The position numbers and the translations under genes were made by a program. Shown in pieces: positions 45,045 to 54,300 of a stretch of 64,000 bases of DNA (position 1 is the first letter of the stretch; each line of letters starts with the position of its first letter). The stretch covers positions 6,603 to 70,602 of the forward strand of contig JBMYRC010000005.1 in NCBI GenBank assembly GCA_049601975.1, in the 5' to 3' direction. The stretch is from UBA6544 sp049601975 (GTDB lineage Bacteria > Pseudomonadota > Alphaproteobacteria > UBA8366). A model generated the notes under the pieces. It had not been told where the DNA came from, did not search any database, and was given only the letters and a program-made list of their open reading frames with translations.

Positions 45045-45656
45045 ATGGCACGCGTCGAAACCGTCAATCAACTGCGTGAGATTTACCGCCAGCCAAAGGG
45101 TCGCGCGGCGCAAAAGGTCATTCCGCAACTAGAGAAACACAGCAAACACATCATTGAGCTGTCACCGTTTATGGTGATCTCGACAACCGGTGAAGACGGC
45201 ATTGCCGATGTATCCCCGCGGGGCGATGCCCCCGGATTTGTAAAAATCCTAGACGATCAAACCATCGCAATCCCAGATCGCCCCGGGAACAACCGGCTCG
45301 ACACTCTTACCAACATTCTCGCGAACCCGGCTGTCGGCACGATATTTTTCGTCCCCGGTGTCGATGAAGTTCTACGCATCAACGGAGATGCGGAGATTCG
45401 AGACGATGCAGACCTCCTCGCGCAATTCGAGATGAAGGGAAAACTTCCCGCCACCGTGCTCGTCATCAAAGCACGGGAGATCTATTTGCATTGCGCGAAG
45501 GCAATCATGCGCTCCGGTCTTTGGAAGTCCGAAACGCATGTCGAGCGCTCAGTGCTGCCGACCATCGGCCAAATGATCGTCGATCAAATTGGCGGCGATC
45601 GCCCCGAAGAAACCCATGCGGATGTGAAGCGCGAGTACGAGAAAGTTTTGTACTAG
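45045..45656 (+). CDS. Pyridoxamine 5'-phosphate oxidase-family flavoprotein (MSMEG_1061-like)
   Basis: A 203-residue FMN-binding split-barrel protein. ISTTGEDGIADVSPRGDAPGF and DRPGNNRLDTLTNILANP are the FMN-contact segments of the PPOX-type family, and KAREIYLHCAKAIMRSGLW is the C-terminal signature of the MSMEG_1061 group. It is unlikely to be the true PNPO since the PLP-site residues are missing. GGGAG precedes the ATG. Probably an FMN-dependent reductase of unknown substrate, transcribed behind hyuAB. Confidence 0.87.
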   Translation: MARVETVNQLREIYRQPKGRAAQKVIPQLEKHSKHIIELSPFMVISTTGEDGIADVSPRGDAPGFVKILDDQTIAIPDRPGNNRLDTLTNILANPAVGTIFFVPGVDEVLRINGDAEIRDDADLLAQFEMKGKLPATVLVIKAREIYLHCAKAIMRSGLWKSETHVERSVLPTIGQMIVDQIGGDRPEETHADVKREYEKVLY

Positions 45657-45676
45657 CGCTCCGTCCTGGGCCCTCC

Positions 45677-46450
45677 TTACCGGCCTTTCCAGTTCGGATC
45701 GCGTTTCTCGGCGAAGGCTTTCGGGCCTTCAATCATGTCCTCGCTATTGCGCAGCACGTTGACGCTCTCGTATTCCGCCAACATCGCTTCTTCGACGGAC
45801 GCGTGCTCCAAACCACGACGTACCACATCAAGGCTGGTGCGGATAGAGACCGGTGAGCATTTCTCGATTTCGGCCGCGAACCGTTTGGCGGCGCTCAAAG
45901 CTTCGCCTTCCGCCACGAGTTCGGTGACGAAACCAATCTCAAGGCCTTCCGCCGCCGGAACGTGACGGCCCGTCAGGATCATGCCCATCGCCTTCTTCTG
46001 CGGTATGGCGCGGGGCAGTCGGTGCAAACCACCCGCGAGTGCCGCCAATCCGACACGGGGCTCCGGTAGCGCAAAGCGGGCATTCTCTGCCCCGATGATC
46101 ACATCGCAAGCCAGCGCGAGCTCGAACCCGCCGCCCATGGCGACACCATTCACTGCCGCGATCATCGGCTTGGTGCGGTCAAAACGCTCAGTTATGCCGC
46201 CGAAACCGCTTTTCGGCTTATCGCGTGTCCCGCCTTCGGCTTGGAACTTAAGGTCATTACCGGCACTGAACGCCCGGTCACCTGCTCCCGTCAAAATACA
46301 AACCCAGAGATCCGGATCGGCTTCGAAATCGTTGAACACTTTGTCGAGTTCAAAATGCGCCGGCGAATGCAACGCATTCATGCGCTCTGGCCGATTCAAC
46401 GTAACCGTAAGAACGTGCCCGTCAGTTTCCGTATAACTGAATTCACCCAT
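45677..46450 (-). CDS. Enoyl-CoA hydratase/isomerase family protein
   Basis: A 257-residue crotonase-fold enzyme. The oxyanion holes are formed by GDRAFSAGNDLKF and AVNGVAMGGGFELALACD. The EPRVGLAALAGGLHRLPRAIP segment supplies one catalytic-type Glu position. GGGAG stands upstream of the ATG. It hydrates or isomerises acyl-CoA esters; the exact reaction is unknown. It is convergent to the PPOX gene and 34 bases downstream of the FAD-oxidoreductase gene on the same strand. Confidence 0.9.
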   Translation of the reverse strand: MGEFSYTETDGHVLTVTLNRPERMNALHSPAHFELDKVFNDFEADPDLWVCILTGAGDRAFSAGNDLKFQAEGGTRDKPKSGFGGITERFDRTKPMIAAVNGVAMGGGFELALACDVIIGAENARFALPEPRVGLAALAGGLHRLPRAIPQKKAMGMILTGRHVPAAEGLEIGFVTELVAEGEALSAAKRFAAEIEKCSPVSIRTSLDVVRRGLEHASVEEAMLAEYESVNVLRNSEDMIEGPKAFAEKRDPNWKGR

Positions 46451-46483
46451 CTTCCTGCTCCCTATTTTCTTGTCAGTACAATT

Positions 46484-47827
46484 CTAAAGCTGTTTGTCGC
46501 CGATAAAAGCGCCGTCCGAGATCAGACGATCTTGCAAGGCGTTGCGATCAATATCAGCCGGTTTAACTCTGCCACTACGCGCGAGTTCGGCTGCCGTACC
46601 GACCGCTTGCCCCATCGCGAAACAGGGACCGCTGACGCGCAATGATGCCTGGCCTTCAGGTGTCGTCGAAGCGCACCGGCCCGCGACCAGTAAATTATCG
46701 ACACCTTTGGGCACCGTCGTCCCATAGGGGATCTGGTGATATCCACGACCGGCTAGAAAGGTCCATTTCGCCGAACCATGCAGATGCTGCTCAAGCGGCC
46801 AACCGTTACAGCCGACAGAATCGTCAAAATCCCGGCACGATAAAACATCATCCTTGGTCAGGACATATTCGCCAACAATTCGCCTTGTCTCTCGAATGCC
46901 AATTTGCGGGGCTGTTTCCAATAAATACGCATCTTCGAAACCGGGCACTCGTTCCTTCAGAAACCGGAAATATTCCTGCGATTGCTTGCGACCCTCGACT
47001 TCCGCGAAACTCAAATCGTCCCAATTGCTACCATCGACTGGTGCGCCATCGCGACTGATCTGCGTGAGGTTGGCCCGCCATTCGCCTGCATGAGCTTGCG
47101 AGCCGAGCACGCCGGTTTTGCGCGGCAAATCAAAGTCGTCGCTCGCTGCGGCGATGAGCTCGGTCAGGTTCGGCTTGCCCTCTCGGTGTACTCGTTCGTC
47201 GTCCGCATTGGCGATCCGGAACATCGTTGTCGGATAGGCCATGAAGCCGGTCGCGTCACCTTTTTCGTATTCCGCCCCCGACCAATAGGCGAGGTCCGCA
47301 TCACCCGAGCAGTCGATGAACATTTCCGCCTTGATCGCGGCGCGCCCCGATTTCGTCTCCACGATCACCGCATCGATCCGCCCACTATCCATTGCGACAC
47401 CGACAGCGGTGCTGTGAAAACGAATGTCGACCCCCGCAGATAGCAACAAATCATCCGCCGCCATTTTATAGGCCGCCGTATCATAGGCTTGAGCCGCGAT
47501 ATCGTGACCGCCATCAGAGGCCGGCACTGGATGCGGTTCCCGCAATCCCCCAAGGCGATCCAGGCGCGCCAGGATATCGTCCGCGACGCCGCGCACGACC
47601 TGTTGCACTGACCCGTTTATACTCGCGTGCAAACCGCAGAAATTGGTGACCATTGCGGCGGTACCCATGCCGCCAAGAAATCCGTATTTCTCGAGCAAAA
47701 GCGTACGCGCACCGGTTCGGGCCGCCGCTGTCGCCGCTGCGATACCCGCCGGACCGCCGCCGAGGATGAGAATTTCAGTTTCCGCTACGACTTCCGTCTC
47801 ACGGGCAGGTTCCAAGATAACAGCCAT
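46484..47827 (-). CDS. FAD-dependent oxidoreductase (FAD_oxidored family)
   Basis: A 447-residue flavoprotein with an N-terminal dinucleotide loop ILGGGPAGIAAATAAARTG (residues 22-40), EKYGFLGGMGTAA and a late LLVAGRCASTTPEGQAS segment. The FIDCSGDADLAYWSGAEYEKG stretch is typical of the family that includes succinate-dehydrogenase-like and halogenase-like proteins of unknown substrate. The start is not backed by a strong ribosome site. The neighbouring PLP lyase gene lies 57 bases away on the same strand. Confidence 0.87.
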   Translation of the reverse strand: MAVILEPARETEVVAETEILILGGGPAGIAAATAAARTGARTLLLEKYGFLGGMGTAAMVTNFCGLHASINGSVQQVVRGVADDILARLDRLGGLREPHPVPASDGGHDIAAQAYDTAAYKMAADDLLLSAGVDIRFHSTAVGVAMDSGRIDAVIVETKSGRAAIKAEMFIDCSGDADLAYWSGAEYEKGDATGFMAYPTTMFRIANADDERVHREGKPNLTELIAAASDDFDLPRKTGVLGSQAHAGEWRANLTQISRDGAPVDGSNWDDLSFAEVEGRKQSQEYFRFLKERVPGFEDAYLLETAPQIGIRETRRIVGEYVLTKDDVLSCRDFDDSVGCNGWPLEQHLHGSAKWTFLAGRGYHQIPYGTTVPKGVDNLLVAGRCASTTPEGQASLRVSGPCFAMGQAVGTAAELARSGRVKPADIDRNALQDRLISDGAFIGDKQL

Positions 47828-47883
47828 GGGTATGACTTAGCGCGCAAAGGACCTTGCGACCAGATGCCCAATCGACGCGGATA

Positions 47884-49134
47884 TCAGTAGCGCGCCGTGA
47901 GCGTCGAAGCACTGCCATCAGCCTGGACAGTCGAGACGGCCGCCGCAAGATCACGCAAATACGTCTCGCGTATCGGCGCATGTAACATCGACAGCATCGC
48001 GTGCATGCCTTTCGGCCGCTGGGTCAATCCGGGCACCCAATCCGAGCCGGCCATTTGCTCCGCTACGCTAAAAATATCGACCTCATCCGATCCAAAATTA
48101 ATGATGGTGAGATCTGGTTTAGCGTGCATTCGAAGGTCCGGAATCGCTTCGATACCGGCGACATAGCCGTCAACCATCTCCATTAGATCGGCAGCGACTT
48201 GGGTGTAACCCTCAATTCCGAGGTGCTTGAAAACCGCCCATGCGCCAGCAATTCCACCCGCCGGGCGGGTACCAACGAGGGTCGATGTCGTCATCCGACC
48301 ATACGTCCACGGATCGACATCAAAAATCTGGAGCTGAAAATCTTCTTCCGCGCGATACAAGACGGTCGAAGACGGCTTCGGCGCAAAGCCGAATTTGTGG
48401 AGATCGGCGGAAAGCGACCGCACACCCGGAACCGCAAAATCAAAATCGGGAAACACCCGCCCTAACCGTTTGACGAATGGCGCCAGATACCTGCCAACAC
48501 AGGCATCCACATGCAGCCAGATATCCGTATCGAGAGCTATTTCGCCCAACTCCGCGATGTCATCGACTACCCCATGGGGGAAACACGGCGCGGACCCGAC
48601 GATCATGATTGTATCATCGTCGACGGCTGCTTTCATCGCGGACGGTTCGGCCCTGAAGTCTTCGCGTAGCGGCACGCGCTTCACCGGGATATCCATTGAG
48701 TCACCCGCCTTGTCGAAAGCCGGATGCGCGCTTGCCGCCGCAACAATATTAAATGGGCCTTTGCGTCCTTTAGCCCCCCGTGCCCATTCTCGGCAGGCAC
48801 GCACCGCCATGAAAATACTCTCCGTGCCGCCCGTGGTCATTCCGCCGCCCGCTCCTTCGGGAGCCTCAAACAGGTCGAGCGCCATTTCCACGACTTCGCG
48901 CTCCATCCTGGCGACGCTATGAAAGGCCCGTTTGCCGCCCAAGGCATTTTCCGCGAAAAATTTAAAATAGGCGTTGCGCCCGACCTCATACGCCTCGTCG
49001 GTTGCCTTAAAGACATAGAGCGGCACGCGCCCGTCACGCCAACGTTGGTCTCCACTCGCCATTTCCTACAGCTGCGGCTCGATATCCTCCCAACCGATGC
49101 CCTTCTCCGGAAACGAAACGCGAGTGTCGGACAT
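47884..49134 (-). pseudogene. PLP-dependent decarboxylase/sphingosine-phosphate-lyase-like gene with amber codon 23
   Basis: A strong AAGGAG six bases before the ATG at 49134 starts MSDTRVSFPEKGIGWEDIEPQL, then TAG at 49066-49068, then EMASGDQRWRDGRVPLYVFKATDEAYEVGR in the same frame. Related group II PLP lyases have an uninterrupted Q-L-E/K-x-M stretch here, so TAG replaces a Glu or Gln. The remaining ~392 codons from ATG 49062 are complete, with TTGGTESIFMAVR, HVDACVGRY and the PLP Lys in SADLHKFGFAPKPSS. Restart at ATG 49062, only three bases after the stop, could still give a near-full enzyme because the lost head is short. Dead gene, coupled reinitiation, or base error cannot be separated here. 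Confidence 0.7.
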
Positions 49135-49144
49135 GGAACTCTCC

Positions 49145-50062
49145 TTATGAGACCGGAAGGGACGCGGCGACGCTCGCGGCTTCACCAGCCGCACTCGCGA
49201 GCTGGCCGGAGTATCCCTGCCGCACCGCGCCCACCGCATAGACGCCTTCGACATTTGTGGCGAAGGAGGAATCTGTCTTCACGAAACCGGCGTCGTCGCA
49301 GTCCAACGATCCCGCTAAGAATTCCGTATTCGGCTTAAGGCCGACAAATACGAAGACGCCGGAGCATGCGAAATCTTCCGCATCACCACCGCCCGCAGGT
49401 ATAAGTTTCACACCCTCGACACCATCGCTGCCGGTAATCTCGGAAACCAGGGTCTCCCAACGAAAGGTGAATTTAGGATTTTCAGCTGCGCGCGTAACGT
49501 AAGATTGTTTGGCCCGCAAACCGTTGCCGCGCGTCACCAAAGTGATCTCGCTGGCGTAATTCGCCAGATGCAATGCTTCCTGCAAAGCGGAATCCCCGCC
49601 ACCGACCACCACGACCTTCTGGTCGACAAAGAACCCGGCATCGCAATCCGCGCATTGCGAGACGCCGCGACCAAACAAACTCTCCTCACCAGGAACACCC
49701 AAGGATTTCAGACGGGCGCCCGACGCCAAAATAACATGCTTCGCCTTTTGGGCGCCCATACCTGTTGAGACGGTCTTAATATCACCATCAACCGAAAGGG
49801 CCGTGGCCATGTCGGGTACAATTTCGACGCCCAGGTCCAGGATGGCTTCCAATTGTCCGGAGGCCAGCTCAGCGCCGCCGACCGTTCCCATCGCAGGATA
49901 GCCGTCGAGCGCACTGACGTTTATCACCAGTCCACCCATATGGCCGCCTTCGTCGATACACACGACGGCCATGCCACGCAGCGCCGCATGATGCGCCGCC
50001 GTCAGTCCTGCCATACCGCCACCGATCACCACCACATCGTATGGATCGCCAGGTCGCCTCAT
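49145..50062 (-). CDS. Thioredoxin-reductase-like NAD(P)/FAD oxidoreductase
   Basis: A 305-residue two-dinucleotide-domain flavoprotein. FAD loop VVIGGGMAGLTAAHHA is at residues 11-26, a redox CxxC pair sits in SQCADCDAGFF near residue 140, and the NADPH loop VVVGGGDSALQEALHLA near 155. The C-terminal GVYAVGAVRQGYSGQLASAAGEAASVA closes the FAD domain. It is classed with thioredoxin reductase-like proteins. Its ATG overlaps the stop of the upstream gene (ATGA) with GAGGAG before it, so the two products are probably made together, and one may reduce the other. Confidence 0.88.
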   Translation of the reverse strand: MRRPGDPYDVVVIGGGMAGLTAAHHAALRGMAVVCIDEGGHMGGLVINVSALDGYPAMGTVGGAELASGQLEAILDLGVEIVPDMATALSVDGDIKTVSTGMGAQKAKHVILASGARLKSLGVPGEESLFGRGVSQCADCDAGFFVDQKVVVVGGGDSALQEALHLANYASEITLVTRGNGLRAKQSYVTRAAENPKFTFRWETLVSEITGSDGVEGVKLIPAGGGDAEDFACSGVFVFVGLKPNTEFLAGSLDCDDAGFVKTDSSFATNVEGVYAVGAVRQGYSGQLASAAGEAASVAASLPVS

Positions 50063-51270
50063 TTTCGCATCTCCTCTTCAATCGGTTGCCAGCCGGACGG
50101 CAAGACAATCTCTTTCATAATACGACAATCGGGATATCCCCATGTTGGGAAATAAGCTTGCTGGGCAATTGGGATATCCCCGCCCGCGACCACCAATGTT
50201 ATTTGGTCCGGATCGGCGACGGGTGGTACCCTGCCTTCTTCGATCGCCGCGATGGCCCATGCGGGCCATTCCTTCGCCTTGCCCGCATTTCGATAAATCC
50301 AAAGCGATTTGAGCGTCTCGGACGATATGCGACCATTCTCATGCAGCCAACGGCGGGCATCGACCTTAGAAACACCTTCCTTCGCTAAAGCGGCCGCCGT
50401 GGCGGGAGAAATCGCCACTGTGACGACACCGCCATGGAGCCAAGAAAAAGCCGACGCGGCAGAGCCCATTACGCTTGCCACTTCCTCCAATCCGCCGGTC
50501 ACATTAATGGCACTTTCAGCCCGCAATACGGTGACGACATTTTGGTCCGCCCTGAAACCTTCATCCACGTGAAATGGTGTCCAGGGGCTTTGCGCCTCGT
50601 TTTCCGCAAAGCAGAGCGTATAGCGCCCCGGCTGCCCAAGCCCCGCGAAGGCGACAACCGCCGGCCAACCGCCACCGATATTCTGCATGATCAGACGCAG
50701 TGCCCGCCCGATGGTCGCGTTGGCGCGCCAACCTGGTCCGAGACATCCAAATCCGTCGTTCATAACGATCTGCCGGGCAATCGGGCCGTTTACCAGTATC
50801 AACGGCGTCACATTCTCGTCCGTTGTTTGTACACCGCGCAAATTAAAACCTGGTTCAGCAATCGCCTGAACTGCGGCCAGAACGATTGGAAAATAATCGG
50901 GACGGCAACCCGCCATAACCGCATTGATGGCGATCTTTTCGACCGAGGCGACACCCTTGAGCGGGTCCAACTCTCCAATTACCACATCGCGGGAGAGCGG
51001 GGAGTAGTCGAGCATTTCCTCAACCCGGCCCGTGGTCGGCGGCACAACCGGCAGCCCATCTGTCCATCCTCGAAGATCATAAAGCCGCGCGACTTCACTG
51101 GCGGGATCTATACCGCGAACGACTTCGACGCGTTGGCGCGAGAATTCCGCAACCAGCGGCCATCTGTCCCCCATGTCTCGTTCTTCGACGCGGGCGCGCA
51201 GCGTGTCGTCAATCCAAGCCCCGGACGCAGTTTGTCCGGATGGGTTCAATATCCAAAGAGGTTCTGTCAT
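50059..51270 (-). CDS. Uncharacterised protein resembling the C-terminal module of UGSC-family proteins
   Basis: A 403-residue protein with no signal peptide or membrane helix. Conserved-looking segments are RGWTDGLPVVPPTTGRVEEML (near residue 67), KIAINAVMAGCRPDYFPIVLAAV, GVQTTDENVTPLILVNGPIA and TIGRALRLIMQNIGGG. I recall this pattern from proteins annotated as the UGSC (seleno)protein family, where it follows a short UGSC/CGSC redox domain; here no UGSC or CGSC motif is present, so only that second module seems to be represented. The family link is from memory and needs checking. Translational coupling with the TrxR-like gene supports a redox role. Confidence 0.5.
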   Translation of the reverse strand: MTEPLWILNPSGQTASGAWIDDTLRARVEERDMGDRWPLVAEFSRQRVEVVRGIDPASEVARLYDLRGWTDGLPVVPPTTGRVEEMLDYSPLSRDVVIGELDPLKGVASVEKIAINAVMAGCRPDYFPIVLAAVQAIAEPGFNLRGVQTTDENVTPLILVNGPIARQIVMNDGFGCLGPGWRANATIGRALRLIMQNIGGGWPAVVAFAGLGQPGRYTLCFAENEAQSPWTPFHVDEGFRADQNVVTVLRAESAINVTGGLEEVASVMGSAASAFSWLHGGVVTVAISPATAAALAKEGVSKVDARRWLHENGRISSETLKSLWIYRNAGKAKEWPAWAIAAIEEGRVPPVADPDQITLVVAGGDIPIAQQAYFPTWGYPDCRIMKEIVLPSGWQPIEEEMRK

Positions 51271-51345
51271 GCGATACGGTACTTTTTCATCGGCACCGTT
51301 GCTGATCTATGGCGAAATCGCCAAGCGGACAGTTTTACGCAGATT

Positions 51346-52596
51346 TTAGTCGGCGGCGTCACGCACGGCGTTTAGTTCGCGATCGTGCGTGCGGATGAAC
51401 TCCTTGACCTTCGGCGCAATCTCCCGGCGCCATTTGCCGCCGTTAAAGACACCGTAATGTCCAACGCCTTTCTGCAAATGATACATCTTCTTTTCATCCG
51501 CCAGGTTCGGCGTGATATCGAGTGCCGCCTTCGTTTGGCCAATTCCGGAAATGTCATCGAGCTCGCCCTCAATACAAAGGATGGCGGTGTCGGTGATCTT
51601 CTCGGTTTTGACAGGGTGCCAGCGGTGCACCATCTCACCCTTCGGCAGGGCATGATCTTGAAACACCACCTTGACCGTCTGCAAATAGAACTCAGCCGGT
51701 AAGTCCATGACCGAGCGATATTCCTCGTAAAAGGCGCGCTTGCGGTCGGCGGCGTCATCGTCACCTTGCACCAAATGCTGGAACAACTCGTGGTAAGACG
51801 CCACATGCTTATCGAAATTCATCGCGATGAAATTCGTCAGCTGTATGAAACCCGGATAAACCTTCCGAAATGCGCCGGGATAGGGCGGTGGGACGTCGAC
51901 GACTACATGCCGCTCGAACCAATCGATACTATGTTCTTTGGCGAGCTTATTAACTTGGGTTGGGGATTTGCGGGTATCGATGGGTCCACCGATCATCGTC
52001 AAGGACGCCGGCACACAATTGTCTTGCCAGCCTGACATAATCGACGTCGCGGCAAGCGCAGGAACCGACGGTTGGCAAACCGCCAACACATGAGTATTCG
52101 GCCCTAGGAAATGTAGGAAATCGACCAGATAGTCGATATAATCGTCGAGATCGAAACTGTCGTCGACCGCAGGGATCATGCTGCTATCGCGCCAGTCGCT
52201 GACGTAGACGTCGTGATCAGGCAACATCGCCTCGACGGTACCGCGCACCAAAGTTGCGAAATGCCCGGAGAGCGGTGCAAGGATCAATAATTTCGGATCA
52301 TTGCGCTTTGCAGCGCGCTTGAAATGGGTCAGATCGCAATAGGTTCGCTCGATCGCGGTCTCGATTGTGATTTCTACCTTGCGACCGTCGATTTCCGTCG
52401 AGTCGATATTCCACTCGGGTTTGCCGTAGCGCTGCGTGAAATGCCCCACCATATCGACCGCGGAGCCCATGATTCGACCGGCTGGCACATGGCTCAGCGG
52501 ATTAAACGGGTTGTTCAGCGCGACTTTCGCGCCTTCCGCCATCAATTGAACAGGAGCAGCCCAAAGCCGCTGCATTTCATAGAGATAATAGAGCAT
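51346..52596 (-). CDS. phaZ: Intracellular polyhydroxyalkanoate depolymerase
   Basis: A 416-residue PhaZ-type alpha/beta hydrolase that degrades native intracellular PHB granules. The N-terminal MLYYLYEMQRLWAAPVQLMAEG and the lipase-box-like AVCQPSVPALA, with a Cys instead of Ser nucleophile, are typical of this family. YVSDWRDSSMIP and the late KGVGHYGVFNGGKWR (His) complete the site. I use the ATG at 52596, because the TTG at 52617 adds only seven atypical residues. It implies the host stores PHA. Confidence 0.92.
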   Translation of the reverse strand: MLYYLYEMQRLWAAPVQLMAEGAKVALNNPFNPLSHVPAGRIMGSAVDMVGHFTQRYGKPEWNIDSTEIDGRKVEITIETAIERTYCDLTHFKRAAKRNDPKLLILAPLSGHFATLVRGTVEAMLPDHDVYVSDWRDSSMIPAVDDSFDLDDYIDYLVDFLHFLGPNTHVLAVCQPSVPALAATSIMSGWQDNCVPASLTMIGGPIDTRKSPTQVNKLAKEHSIDWFERHVVVDVPPPYPGAFRKVYPGFIQLTNFIAMNFDKHVASYHELFQHLVQGDDDAADRKRAFYEEYRSVMDLPAEFYLQTVKVVFQDHALPKGEMVHRWHPVKTEKITDTAILCIEGELDDISGIGQTKAALDITPNLADEKKMYHLQKGVGHYGVFNGGKWRREIAPKVKEFIRTHDRELNAVRDAAD

Positions 52597-52705
52597 TCGC
52601 TGACTTTCCCATACCAATCAATACAGTCATTGTACAATGTCCATAGCTATAACAAAATGGATTTTTGCTGCGCTGCACAACCCCGTTTTAGATTTATTTT
52701 CTAAG

Positions 52706-52724
52706 GGTTAAGAAATACTTAACC
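52706..52724. terminator. Hairpin just past the gor stop
   Basis: GGTTAAG (52706-52712) and CTTAACC (52718-52724) pair perfectly around AAATA. It sits directly after the glutathione reductase stop. The flanks are A/T-rich but there is no long T run, so termination is weak or dependent on other factors. Confidence 0.4.
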
Positions 52725-52727
52725 ATT

Positions 52728-54104
52728 TTATTCCGCAGCGCGGTAATCTTCGTCCAGAACTTTCTCTCGCATCGTGACGAATTCTTCCGCCGACGTTGGA
52801 TGGATGCCGATCGTCGAATCGAAGGTCGCCTTAGTCGCGCCCGCTTTGAGCGCGATGCCGATCCCTTGAATGATCTCTCCCGCTTCGGGGCCGACCATAT
52901 GGACGCCAAGAACCACATCCGTCTCCGGGTGTACGATCATCTTCATCAGGGTCCGCTCGTCCCGGCCCGTTAACGTGTGTTTCAGGGCCTTGAAGTCGGA
53001 CATATAGACATCGACCTTGCCATGCTTATCCCGCGCTTGCGCCTCGGTCATACCAACGGTCCCAATGCTCGGTTGGCTGAAGACAGCGGTTGGAATATTC
53101 GAATAATCGACCGCGCCCGCCTTGTCGTTGAAAAGAGCATTCGCGACAACCATCCCTTCCGCCAAGGCCACCGGCGTCAGTTGCACCCGGTCTATGACAT
53201 CGCCGAGGGCGTAAATCGACGGCACAGAGGTTTTGAAACCTTCATCAACGACAACCGCACCGCCTTTGCCTAATTCAACTCCCGCTTCCTCTAGACCAAT
53301 GCCGCTCGAATTCGGCGCTCTACCGGTTGCATAGAGGATGACGTCGGTCCGCATCTGGGTTCCGTCCTCAAAGTCGGCAATCAACTCATCGCCGTCTTTC
53401 TCAATCCGCGCGATATTCGCGTTGAACCGAAGATCCACCTTTTGTTTGCGCATCTCATCGGCGAGATGATGTCGCACGTCTTCGTCGAATCCGCGCAGAA
53501 AATGCGGCCCACGATAAAGCTGCGTCACGTCAACGCCCAATCCATGAAAAACACCGGTCAATTCGACCGCGATGTAACCGCCGCCGACGACGATGGCCCG
53601 CTTTGGAAATTTCTCCATGTGGAAAAACTCGTTCGAAGTGATCGCATGTTCCTTGCCCGGGATATCGGGCACCACCGGCCAACCACCGGTCGCGACCAGG
53701 ATATACTTTGCGGTTACCTGCTTGCCGTCGACTTCGACCGTGTGCGGATCGACGACAGTCGCGCGCGCATTAAAAATATCGACCCCAGCATTGCCGAGCA
53801 TATTCTCGTAAATGCCATTGAGGCGGGTGATTTCCTTGTCTTTGTTGTCGCGCAAGGTTGGCCAATCGAATGTCGTCTCACCGACCGTCCAGCCGTATGC
53901 TGCCGCGTCTTCGAAATCATGCGCAAAATGAGATGCATAGACGAAGAGCTTCTTTGGGATACAGCCGACATTGACGCAAGTTCCGCCCATATAGCGGTCT
54001 TCCGCCGCCGCGACCTTTGCGCCGAAATTCGCCGCGAAACGGGCCGCGCGAACGCCTCCCGATCCAATCCCGATCACAAACATATCGTAGTCAAACTCGG
54101 CCAT
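52728..54104 (-). CDS. gor: Glutathione-disulfide reductase
   Basis: A 458-residue class I pyridine nucleotide-disulfide oxidoreductase. The redox motif GGTCVNVGCIPKK places the cysteines at C43 and C48. Other marks are GIGSGGVRAARFA (FAD), VVGGGYIAVELTG (NADPH), YALGDVIDRVQLTPVA, and the C-terminal GIHPTSAEEFVTMRE with the His-Glu pair specific to glutathione reductase. It keeps cytoplasmic glutathione reduced and so supports the GST and glutathione-linked redox enzymes. AGAAGGG precedes the ATG. Confidence 0.94.
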   Translation of the reverse strand: MAEFDYDMFVIGIGSGGVRAARFAANFGAKVAAAEDRYMGGTCVNVGCIPKKLFVYASHFAHDFEDAAAYGWTVGETTFDWPTLRDNKDKEITRLNGIYENMLGNAGVDIFNARATVVDPHTVEVDGKQVTAKYILVATGGWPVVPDIPGKEHAITSNEFFHMEKFPKRAIVVGGGYIAVELTGVFHGLGVDVTQLYRGPHFLRGFDEDVRHHLADEMRKQKVDLRFNANIARIEKDGDELIADFEDGTQMRTDVILYATGRAPNSSGIGLEEAGVELGKGGAVVVDEGFKTSVPSIYALGDVIDRVQLTPVALAEGMVVANALFNDKAGAVDYSNIPTAVFSQPSIGTVGMTEAQARDKHGKVDVYMSDFKALKHTLTGRDERTLMKMIVHPETDVVLGVHMVGPEAGEIIQGIGIALKAGATKATFDSTIGIHPTSAEEFVTMREKVLDEDYRAAE

Positions 54105-54162
54105 AGCACCCTTCTCCTCAATATCGTCCCATTCGCGTGGACGCGATTCTATATACTTTCCG

Positions 54163-54207
54163 TCATTCGAATGAAACCTTGGAACGCTGCTCGTCCGCCA
54201 AGGTTTC
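54163..54207. repeat. Palindrome and 10-bp inverted repeat upstream of gor
   Basis: TCATTCGAATGA (54163-54174) is a perfect 12-base palindrome. It overlaps GAAACCTTGG (54173-54182), whose exact inverse CCAAGGTTTC lies at 54198-54207 with a 15-base spacer. They occupy the 196-base gap between the nitrile hydratase operon end and gor. Roles as operator or terminator are both possible; no T run is present. Nothing else was recognised in this gap. Confidence 0.45.
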
Positions 54208-54300
54208 GTGTCAGAATACCGAACCCGGTTCTCTCCCGTCGATCACCCTGTCTCAATACATTGATGCCGGAGGGAGTGATTTGGTTACGCGAGATGCGAT

